A DNA stretch of 64,000 nt from positions 9,665-73,664 of the forward strand of contig CAKTDC010000016.1 in NCBI GenBank assembly GCA_934541015.1, given 5' to 3'. Shown here piece by piece: positions 38,990 to 47,600 of the stretch. The position numbers were made by a program, and so were the translations under genes. Position 1 is the first letter of the stretch. Each line of letters starts with the position of its first letter. The stretch comes from an uncultured Luteimonas sp. (GTDB taxonomy: Bacteria; Pseudomonadota; Gammaproteobacteria; Xanthomonadales; Xanthomonadaceae). The notes below the pieces were generated by a model. It saw only the letters and a list, made by a program, of their open reading frames with translations. It searched no databases and was not told the origin of the DNA.

Positions 38990-40414
38990 ATGAACCTCGC
39001 CGCTACCGACACCATCGTCGCCATCGCCACCGCGCCAGGAGCCGGGGGCGTCGGCATCGTGCGCCTGTCGGGACCACGGGCCGGAGCCATCGCCCGCGCG
39101 CTGGCCGGTCGTGTGCTGCGGCCGCGGCACGCGCACCACGTGCGCTTTTCGGCAGACGATGGCGAAGCCGTCGACGACGGCATCGCCCTGTTCTTTCCCG
39201 GGCCCGCGAGCTACACCGGCGAGGACGTGGCCGAACTGCAGGCCCACGGCAGCCCGGCAGTGCTGCATGAACTGGTGCGCCTGTGCTGCGCCCTCGGCGC
39301 GCGCATGGCGCGGCCGGGCGAGTTCAGCGAGCGCGCCTATCTCAACGGCCGCCTCGACCTGGCCCAGGCCGAAGCGGTCGCGGACCTGATCGCGGCTGCC
39401 GACGTGCGTACCGCGCGCGCGGCGCGGCGTGCGCTGGACGGCGAATTCTCGCGCCGGGTGGAGGCGATCGCCGACGAACTGCTGGCGCTGCGCGTGCACG
39501 TGGAGGCGATGATCGACTTCGTCGACGAACCGGTCGATGTGCTCGGCGGCGACGAGGTGGCGCGGCGGCTGGCCCGGGTCGGGGCGGCGCTGCAGGCGCT
39601 GACCGCCGATGCCGACCGCGGCCGCCGCCTGCGCGACGGGCTGCACGTCGTGATCGTCGGCCCGCCGAACGCGGGCAAGAGTTCGCTGCTCAATGCGCTG
39701 GCCGGGAACGACCGCGCCATCGTCACCGACATCGCCGGCACCACCCGCGACCTGCTGCACGAAACCGTGCGCGTGGGCGGGGTGGAGCTGTCGCTGGTCG
39801 ATACCGCCGGGCTGCGCGCCGGCGGCGACGCGATCGAGCGCGAAGGCATGCGCCGGGCGCAGCAGGAGCTGTCCCGCGCGGACCTGGCGATCGTGGTGCT
39901 TGATGCGCGCGATCCAGAGGCAGGGCGCGAGGCGGTGGCTGCCGCCATCGCCGATGTGCCGCGGCGGCTGTGGCTGCACAACAAGATCGACCTGGTGCCC
40001 GATCCCGCGGCGGACGGGGCGACCGCCCTGACGTCCGCACCCGGTGGCGATGCCGGACCTGCCAGCGCGACGCCGGCCAGGCCCGGCGCGGGCGGCCCGG
40101 TGGACGAGCCGCCGCTGCGCCTGTCGATCCGTACCGGCGCCGGCCTGGAGCCGCTGCGGGCGACCCTGGCCGGACTGGCCGGCCACGGCGCCGGCGACGG
40201 CGCCTTCACCGCCCGCCAGCGCCAGGTGCAGGCGCTGCGGGACGCCGGCGAAGAGCTGCAGCAGGCGCAGGGGGAATTCGCCGGCAGCGGTTCGCTCGAC
40301 CTCGCCGCCGAGCACCTGCGCCGCAGCCACGACGCCCTGGGCGAAATCACCGGCCGCACCCTGCCCGACGATCTGCTGGGCCACATCTTCTCCACCTTCT
40401 GCATCGGCAAGTAG
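38990..40414 (+). CDS. mnmE: tRNA modification GTPase MnmE
   Basis: GTPase that works with MnmG to form the cmnm5 group on wobble uridine of several tRNAs, 474 aa. N-terminal tetrahydrofolate-binding domain ([21 protein letters not shown]), helical domain, inserted G domain (G1 [34 protein letters not shown]) and the C-terminal CIGK with the essential Cys. After NKID an extra Ala/Gly/Pro-rich loop of about 35 residues accounts for the length above the usual 454. Start at 38990 is fixed by homology; no Shine-Dalgarno is visible because the CCCGATT repeat occupies that position. Confidence 0.96.
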   Translation: MNLAATDTIVAIATAPGAGGVGIVRLSGPRAGAIARALAGRVLRPRHAHHVRFSADDGEAVDDGIALFFPGPASYTGEDVAELQAHGSPAVLHELVRLCCALGARMARPGEFSERAYLNGRLDLAQAEAVADLIAAADVRTARAARRALDGEFSRRVEAIADELLALRVHVEAMIDFVDEPVDVLGGDEVARRLARVGAALQALTADADRGRRLRDGLHVVIVGPPNAGKSSLLNALAGNDRAIVTDIAGTTRDLLHETVRVGGVELSLVDTAGLRAGGDAIEREGMRRAQQELSRADLAIVVLDARDPEAGREAVAAAIADVPRRLWLHNKIDLVPDPAADGATALTSAPGGDAGPASATPARPGAGGPVDEPPLRLSIRTGAGLEPLRATLAGLAGHGAGDGAFTARQRQVQALRDAGEELQQAQGEFAGSGSLDLAAEHLRRSHDALGEITGRTLPDDLLGHIFSTFCIGK

Positions 40415-40783
40415 GCCGCCGGCCGCACCAGGGCCTGCGGGGGCGGTTCGCGTCCCGTCCGTGCAGCCGCAAACCTGTCCAGGGGCGGCGCGTGCCGGGC
40501 CGGCAGGGCGTCGTGTCCCTGCGCAAACACACGGGCCCGCGCCACGGCCGCGCTGCAGGTGGGTCGACAGGACCCGATGGAGGTCCGACGAGGCTGCACA
40601 CGAAGCTGAACACCACCGATGGTGTCCCTTACCGGCCCCGTCCCCCGTAGTAGGGGGGTGCGGGAGCGGATCCATGCCCGCGCCGGAGCGGGCGACGAGC
40701 CGTGCGGCGGTGGGGCCGGGTGCAGCGGGTATCCGGCCGCTGCCGGCCGGCAGTCGCCCGCAGGTTTCTTCAGGAGTACGACG
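40415..40783. other. Upstream region of the CHAT-TPS operon
   Basis: About 370 bases without a gene. The only striking element is an inverted repeat CCCCCGTAGTAGGGGG (40642-40657), about 125 bases before the CHAT gene, which may be an operator or hairpin. A ribosome site (CAGGAG) precedes the ATG at 40784. No confident promoter. Confidence 0.45.
40642..40657. promoter_or_regulatory. Inverted repeat upstream of the CHAT-TPS operon
   Basis: Five-base C and G arms around GTAGTA. Its placement in the only upstream region of the operon makes it a candidate regulator site or a transcript hairpin. Seen in sequence; function unknown. Confidence 0.3.
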
Positions 40784-42886
40784 ATGCGGAAGCGGGTGAG
40801 ACTGTCCATCGGGGCGCTGGTGCTGGGCTGCATGGCCGCCGGCGTGGCGGTGCAGGCGCAGGACGCGGCCAGCGGCCAGCGGGCGCCCGCGGCGTCGCCC
40901 AGGATCCTGGACGCCGACACGGCGCTGGCGCTGAGCGCCGAAGGCGCGCTGCTGTACGACCAGGAAGAGGTCAAGGCCGACGGCTACCAGTACTGCAGCC
41001 AGGCCGTGGCCCTGGCCGAGGGGGGTGATTTCCGTGCCAGCATCCGCGCCGCGAGCAAGGCCCTGAGCATCGGCCAGCAGACCGGCAACCAGGATCTGGT
41101 GGCCAAGGCCAACCGCGACCTCGCCATCGCCTACAGCTACTCGGGCAACCTCGACAAGGCCGAGGAGTTCGCCCGCCGCGCGCTCGACCATGAAGCGACC
41201 GATCCCACCCAGGTGCTCGGTCCGGCGCACAAGATCATCGGCGACGTCCACCAGCGCCGCGGCGAGCACGAGGCCGCCGTCGCCAGCTACGAGACCGCGC
41301 TGGCCGGCAGCTCCGACCGCTACCGCCCGCTGGTCGAGACCTCGCTGGTCAACGCCCTGATCAAGGCCGGCCGCGCCGATGCCGCCCGGGCCCGCCTCGA
41401 CGCCATGCCCGTGCCCGAGGACGCGCTGCGCAACCAGTACGAGCGCACCCGGGCCGAACTGCTGCTCGCCGAGAACCGTCCCGCCGAAGCCCGCGACCAC
41501 TGGCGGCACCTGGCCCAGCAGGCCGCTGGCGAGGATGGCGCCTACCACCGCCTGTGGGCGCTGGAGGGGCTGGCCCGCAGCGAGCAGGCGCTGGGTGACC
41601 AGGCCGCGGCCGCGGCCTCGATCGGCCAGGCCATCGACAGCCTCGACCAGGTCCGCGCGCGCTTCCGCAGCGAAGAGTTCAAGATGGGCCTGTTCTCCGA
41701 CGTGCAGCACGTGTTCGAGCGCGCGGTCGATCTCAACTCCCGCCTCGACCAGCCGGCGCAGGCCTTCGACTACAGCGAGCGCAGCCGCGCCCGCGCCCTG
41801 CTCGACGACGTGCGCGAGCGCGCCGAAGTGCGTGACGAGGTGACGGCGACGGTGACCCTGCAGCAGCTGCAGGCCAACCTGCGCCCCGACGAGCGCGTGG
41901 TCGAGTTCCACGCGCTCGAGGACCGGCTGCTGGCCTGGGTGGTGTCCCCGACCGGTATCCGCGAGCACAGCTACGCGCTGCCGCGGCGCACGCTTGAACA
42001 GCTGGTCGAGGCCTTCCGCGACCGCATCGTCGGCGGCTATCCCATGGCCGTGGACGCCGCGCGCCAGATCGGCGACCTGCTGATGGCGCCGCTGGCGCTG
42101 GAGCCGGGCACGCGCCTGATCATCGTCCCGCACGGCGCGCTGCACTACCTGCCGTTCCAGGCGCTGCGCCCGGGCGGCGATTACCTGATCCGGCAGCACC
42201 CGATCGCGATCTCGCCCTCGATCAGCATCGCCGTGCAGCTGGCCAGCCAAGAGCCGCGCGTGGCGCCGCGCCTGGTCGCCTTCGGCAATCCGGCCGTCCA
42301 GGACGCCAACCGCGACATGTCCCTGCCGGCGGCGGAGGACGAGGTCAAGCGGCTGGCGGAGATGTTCCCCGACACCCGGCTGTTCCTCAACGCCGACGCC
42401 ACCAAGAGCCGCTTCAGCCAGGTCGCCGGCGACGCCCGGATCCTGCACGTCGCCGCGCACGCCCTGGCCGACCGGGTCGACCCGCTGTACTCGCAGGTCC
42501 TGCTGGCCGACGAGAACGGGCGCAGGAACTTCCTGGAAGCCCACGAGATCCTCGGCATGGATCTGAGCGACGTGTCCCTGGTCACGCTGTCGGCCTGCGA
42601 ATCGGGCCTGGGCCGGGTGGCGGCCGGCGACGAGGTCCTGGGCTTTCCGCGGGCCTTCCTCGCCGCGGGATCGTCGACCCTGATCCTGTCGCTGTGGGAG
42701 GTGGACGACCGCGCCACCGAGATCCTGATGACCACCCTCTACGGCGAGCTGGCCAAGGGCACCGACGTGCAGGTCGCGATGCAGCGCGCGCAGCTGGCCG
42801 TGCTCGATCGCGGGGATATGGAACATCCGGTCTTCTGGGCGCCGTTCAACACGATCGGCAACTGGCGTCTGGTCACGAGGAACTGA
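40784..42886 (+). CDS. Exported TPR-CHAT domain protein (caspase-like protease fold)
   Basis: A 700-residue protein with a signal peptide (MRKRVRLSIGALVLGCMAAGVAVQAQ). Residues about 60-350 are tetratricopeptide-like helices (RASIRAASKALSIG, DKAEEFARRALDHEA, EAAVASYETALAG). The C-terminal half is a CHAT domain related to caspases: the predicted dyad is H559 in ILHVAAHALAD and C605 in TLSACESGLG, with PHGALHYLPFQAL and GFPRAFLAAGSSTLILSLWEVDD. So it should be an active cysteine protease located outside the cytoplasm. The TpsB gene starts two bases after its stop and TpsA follows, so it likely processes, or controls, the secreted adhesin. CHAT proteins beside haemagglutinin genes are known from genomes, but the role is unproven. 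Confidence 0.88.
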   Translation: MRKRVRLSIGALVLGCMAAGVAVQAQDAASGQRAPAASPRILDADTALALSAEGALLYDQEEVKADGYQYCSQAVALAEGGDFRASIRAASKALSIGQQTGNQDLVAKANRDLAIAYSYSGNLDKAEEFARRALDHEATDPTQVLGPAHKIIGDVHQRRGEHEAAVASYETALAGSSDRYRPLVETSLVNALIKAGRADAARARLDAMPVPEDALRNQYERTRAELLLAENRPAEARDHWRHLAQQAAGEDGAYHRLWALEGLARSEQALGDQAAAAASIGQAIDSLDQVRARFRSEEFKMGLFSDVQHVFERAVDLNSRLDQPAQAFDYSERSRARALLDDVRERAEVRDEVTATVTLQQLQANLRPDERVVEFHALEDRLLAWVVSPTGIREHSYALPRRTLEQLVEAFRDRIVGGYPMAVDAARQIGDLLMAPLALEPGTRLIIVPHGALHYLPFQALRPGGDYLIRQHPIAISPSISIAVQLASQEPRVAPRLVAFGNPAVQDANRDMSLPAAEDEVKRLAEMFPDTRLFLNADATKSRFSQVAGDARILHVAAHALADRVDPLYSQVLLADENGRRNFLEAHEILGMDLSDVSLVTLSACESGLGRVAAGDEVLGFPRAFLAAGSSTLILSLWEVDDRATEILMTTLYGELAKGTDVQVAMQRAQLAVLDRGDMEHPVFWAPFNTIGNWRLVTRN

Positions 42887-42888
42887 AG

Positions 42889-44619
42889 ATGCGCCATCGC
42901 AACCAACAACGGACCCGTCGCAGCGGCAGCCGGAAGGCCTCGATCCTGGCCGGCGCGATCGCCGCGCTGCTGTGCTCCGCCGCCGCTGCGCAGGACGCGC
43001 CGCAGCAGCTGCCGGCGGCGCCGGATTCGCTCGACAGCGCGCCGGCCACGGCCGCCGCTGCAGCCGATGCGGCCGAGCAGCCGCAGCAGCTCCCCGCCGC
43101 GCCGCAGGCGCAGGCCAGCTTCGTGCTCAGGGACGTGGTGTTCAAGGGCGTGACGATGTTCGACCCGGCCGAGTTGCGCGGCCTGGTTGCCGACAGCATC
43201 GGCCGCACCGTCGCCTTCGCCGACCTGCAGGCGCTGACCCAGCGCGTCACCAGCCACTACCACCGCCACGGCTACATCCTCTCGCAGGCGGTGCTGCCGG
43301 TGCAGGAGGTCAGGGATGGCGTGGTCGAGATCAGCGTCATCGAGGGCCGGCTCAATTCGGTCAAGGTCGAGTTCGATCCGGCCACCCCGATCGCCAGGGA
43401 GCGGATCGAGCGCATGGTCCAGCCGCTGTCCACCGGCGGCGCCCTGGACGGGCCGCGCTACGAGCGCACCATGCTGCTGATGGCCGACCTGCCCGGCGTG
43501 CGCCCGCAGTCGACCCTGGAAACCGGGCGCCAGATCGGCAGCAGCGACCTGGTCGTGGAGGTCGCGCCGACCGACCGGCGCGTGCGCTACTCGGTCGAGC
43601 TGGACAATCACGGCACCGAGGAAGCCGGCCGCTACCGCCTGGGCGCGACCATGCGCGTGGCCAGCCCGTTCCGGATCGGCGACAACCTCGACCTGCGCCT
43701 GCTGGCTTCGGACGAGAAGATCCTCGAAGGCGAGGGCACGCTGTTCGGCCGCGCCTCCTACGAGATGCCGCTGGGCCACAACGGCACCCGCCTGGGCGTG
43801 GGCGTGTCGCGGGTGTCCTACAGCCTCGGCGGCGAGTTCGAGATCCTCGATGCCACCGGTGTCGCCCGGATCTACGACGTCGGCGTGACCCATCCGCTGC
43901 TGCGCCAGCGCGGCCAGAACCTCTACCTGCGCGGCTACGTCGACCGCAAGGACCTGACCGACGAGCTGCGGGCGGTGGATTTTTCCGCCGACAAGCGTGC
44001 CCAGGGCGTGGGCCTGTCCTGGTCATGGGAGCGGCGCGACAACCTCGGCGGCGGCGGCTACTGGAGTTCCGGCGGCGCGCTGTATTTCGGCGAGCTCGAC
44101 CTGCTCAATGCCGCCATCCGCGAAGTCGACGCCGGCCCGTTCGGGCGCAACACCGAGGGCAGCTTCCGCAAGCTGACCACCCAGTTCGCGCGGCTGCAGC
44201 GGCTGACCGACCGGCTCAGCCTGCGTGCCGCGGTCGGCGTGCAGCTGACCGACGGCAATCTCGACGCCTCGGAGAAGCTTTCGCTCGGAGGCCCGCGCGC
44301 GGTCCGCGCCTATCCTTCCAGCGAGGTGCTGGTGGACGAGGGCGCGATCGCCAACCTCGAGCTGCGCTGGGCGATGAACCAGGCCTTCTCCGGCTTCGTC
44401 TTCCACGACATCGCCACCGGCGACATCAACCACGAGCCGGGACCGTTCGATCTCGACAACAGCCGCACCATCCGCGGATCGGGCCTGGGCCTGAGCTACG
44501 GCGCCCGCTCGGGGCTGTCGGGCGTGCTGACGGTCGCCTGGCGCGGCAGCGAGCCGGCGGTCACCGACGGCGGCGACCGCGATCCGCGCGTGTTCTTCCA
44601 TCTGATGAAGAGTTTCTGA
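42889..44619 (+). CDS. TpsB/ShlB-type two-partner secretion transporter
   Basis: A 576-residue outer-membrane transporter of the Omp85 superfamily. Signal peptide (to about AAAQ-D, residue 35), an unusual Ala/Gln/Pro-rich linker (about 36-75), POTRA domains (about 76-230: FVLRDVVFKGVTMFDPAELRGLV, HRHGYILSQAVLPVQEVRDGVVEISVIEGR), and a 16-strand barrel with the conserved LSLGGPRAVRAYPSSE segment that includes the plugging-loop type VRAYP motif, and a C-terminal aromatic residue (FFHLMKSF). It exports the TpsA protein encoded next. Start at 42889 is two bases after the CHAT stop. Confidence 0.92.
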   Translation: MRHRNQQRTRRSGSRKASILAGAIAALLCSAAAAQDAPQQLPAAPDSLDSAPATAAAAADAAEQPQQLPAAPQAQASFVLRDVVFKGVTMFDPAELRGLVADSIGRTVAFADLQALTQRVTSHYHRHGYILSQAVLPVQEVRDGVVEISVIEGRLNSVKVEFDPATPIARERIERMVQPLSTGGALDGPRYERTMLLMADLPGVRPQSTLETGRQIGSSDLVVEVAPTDRRVRYSVELDNHGTEEAGRYRLGATMRVASPFRIGDNLDLRLLASDEKILEGEGTLFGRASYEMPLGHNGTRLGVGVSRVSYSLGGEFEILDATGVARIYDVGVTHPLLRQRGQNLYLRGYVDRKDLTDELRAVDFSADKRAQGVGLSWSWERRDNLGGGGYWSSGGALYFGELDLLNAAIREVDAGPFGRNTEGSFRKLTTQFARLQRLTDRLSLRAAVGVQLTDGNLDASEKLSLGGPRAVRAYPSSEVLVDEGAIANLELRWAMNQAFSGFVFHDIATGDINHEPGPFDLDNSRTIRGSGLGLSYGARSGLSGVLTVAWRGSEPAVTDGGDRDPRVFFHLMKSF

Positions 44620-44635
44620 GTCCAGGAGCAGCAAG

Positions 44636-47600
44636 ATGACTCGTCCCCTTTCCGCCAGGACCTCCCGTCGCGCCGCGCGCAGGCGCCTTTCCGTGCATCC
44701 GCTGGCCGGTGCGATCCTGCTGGCGATGGCGGCTTCGGCCCACGCGCAGACGCTGCCCTTCCTTCCCACTCCCCCGGCCGTCGACCAGTTGCCCCAGGAG
44801 GCCACGCGGGTCTCCGGAGAGGTGAGGGTGGGAACACCGTGGGTCAACCCCGATACCACCAGGAACACGCTGACCATCACCCAGGAGTCACGTGGCGCGA
44901 TCCTGGAATGGGCTTCGTTCTCGATCGGGCAGAACGCCGAGGTGATCTTCGATCACCGCTTCGGCAACAACGCCGTCACGCTGAATCGGGTCATGGGTTC
45001 CGATCCGTCCCAGATTATGGGGTCTTTGACGGCCAACGGCAGGGTATTCATCACCAATCCAAACGGCGTGCTGTTCGGTGCCGGCTCTCAAGTCAATGTC
45101 GGCGGACTGGTGGCCTCGACTCTGGCCATTTCCAATGACGCCTTCAACGCCGGGGTGAGCTCGGGCGAATTCGCCTTCACGGCGGTGGAAGCGACGGGCA
45201 GCTTGGCGCACTTGGTCTGGAACCAGGGCAGTCTCAACGCAAGCCAGGCCGGCGGCATGATCGGGCTGCTCGGCCTCGCGGTGGTCAACCACGGCGACAT
45301 CGTCGCCAACAGCGGCAGCGCGCTGCTGGCTGCCGGTACTACTGTGACGCTGGACGTCGGCGGCGATGGCCTGACCCAGATCGCGTCCGTGACCAGCGTC
45401 ACGGCGCAACCGGCGCAGGTGGAAACCGCCGGCACCATGCGCGCCGATGGCGGGCTGATCCAGCTCCGGTCGGAACATCAAGGCAGGGGGGGGAGCGGCA
45501 TATCGGTGACCGGTCTCCTCGCCGCCAACACCTTGGAGGAACGGACTGGACGCATCATCCTGGACGCTGGCGATGCCCTCGTCAGCGTGGGTTCGCGCAC
45601 GTTCGCCGAGCCTGAGAGCAGGCTGCTGCCGCCACCGGAGCAGATGGACACGTCCATCCTTGCCGTTGGTGCCGACGACGGAGCCCGGGGCGGCAGCATC
45701 GAGGTCAGGGGAAGGGGCATCCAGATCCTCTCTCTCGACAACGCTGCGCTCGGCAGGCACACCCAGCAGACCCTGTCCGCCAGCGGTAGCGGTGGCGGCG
45801 GCAGCATCCGCCTGGAATCGACAGGCGAGATCCAGCTGCTCAAAGCCGCGGCTGGTGGCCCCCATACGATCGAGCTGAGCGCGGATGCGGTGAATGCGGG
45901 CAGGGCCGGAAGCATCGACCTGGTGGTCGACAACGGACTGCCGGCCGATTCTGGCGTGTTGGGAATCCACACCACCGGTGCAGTGCGGTTGAGCGCCCGG
46001 GGATTGGGTGACTCGACCCATGGCGGCCGGATCAATATCGACAGTGCGGGCGGCGCGGCGGTGTTCGGCCTCGACCAGGTCGGGGACTGGTACGGGGATG
46101 TCCTGCTCACGGTCGACGGCCAGACCGGTGGTGGCAGCATCAACGTAGACGCCGCCATGGTCGCAGCCGACCATCGCACGACGCTGTCGGCCAGCGCGGT
46201 GGACGATGGCGCAGGCGGGGACATCCGCATGCTCGGCACCTGGGGATTACGCGCCCACGGCACACTGTCGGCGCGCGGTGCGGGAACCGGAAACGGCGGG
46301 CGGATCGAAACCTCGGGCAGCGGCCTCCGGCTCCACGGCCTCACGGTCGATACCGGGGCGGACGGCGCCGTCAATGGCAACTGGCTGATCGACCCGTTCA
46401 ACATCTCCATCGTCCACGGCGACGCGACCGGATCCTTCACGCCGGGCGAAGCGCTGATTCCGCTTCTGGATACCGAAGTCCAGGACGGCGACATCAACAA
46501 CGCCCTGGATGCGGGCACCAGCGTGCACATCACCACTGGGGACTTTGCGGTCACCGCGCCCGCCAGTTCGGGCAACATCGTCTTCGATGACCAGTACGGC
46601 GACATCGAGATCATCTCCAGCAGCAGCACCGCGGTCGAGTTCCGGCTCGATGCGCATCGCGACATCATCAGCGATGACGGGTTCACGATCCAGAGCAATG
46701 CGGCGCCGCTGGATGTCGTCTTCAACGCCGGCCTCGACCCGTCCGGGGACGCCGGAACCATCGAACTGGTGCAGGCGGTGATCCGGACGGGCGGGGGAGA
46801 CGTTTCGCTGCGTGCCGGTTCGGGCCAGAGCTCGGTCACGCTCGGCGAGATCGACGCCGGCAACGTGTTGTTCAGCACGGCGACGGGCAGCATCGGAATC
46901 AACGGCAGCCGGATCCTGGCAACCGGCGACATCGGTCTTTCCGCCCTGGGCAACGCCGCGTCGACCGGGCTCGGAATCGACAGATCCTCGTTGACCAGCA
47001 CCGGCGGCGACATCGAGCTGGTCGGGCGCGCCGGCAATCTCTTTGGCGCCTTCACCCAGGGAGTCGAGCTGAGCGGGGGGACCTCCGTCGACTCGAGCGG
47101 GCACATCGAGATCCGGGGCTTGAGCGAGGCGATCGAGGGCTACCCTTATCTGCACCATGGCGTCCTGATCGGCGGCGGGGCGCGGGTGGGCAGCGCAGAT
47201 ACCACGAGCGTACGCGTGGTGGGAGAAGTGATCGCGCCCGACGACCAGGTCGGCATCGGCCTGGGCGCTTCGTGGCAGCCCTGCTTCAGCGCAGCCACCG
47301 GCTGCGCCATCATGGGCCAGCGGATCGTGCTGCAGGGGGCCACGCCCGAAGGCGCCGCCATCGAAACCGTCGGAGACTTCGCGTCGGTCAGCGCAGGCCA
47401 GGTGATCAACCTGCGCCCGGGCGGGGTCAACGCCGACGGCAGCGTGCGCGAGGAGACCGGCCAGCAGATCGCCGTGGGCGATGGTCTGGCCGGTACGTTC
47501 AACGTGACCCAGGACATGCTCGACCGACTGGACGCGCCCGACCTGGTCATCGGCAGCGATGTCCACACCGGCGGCATCATCGTCGAACGCAGCGACTGGG

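Noticed and set aside
39130..39150. Further CACGTG hexamers (for example 39134 and 52512)
   Set aside because: They lack the TGTT/AACA arms required for parS and are expected by chance in GC-rich DNA.
38453..42826. A 1457-residue antisense open frame over mnmE and the CHAT gene
   Set aside because: It runs through the repeat region and two certain genes and has no recognisable domain; the sense genes explain the DNA.
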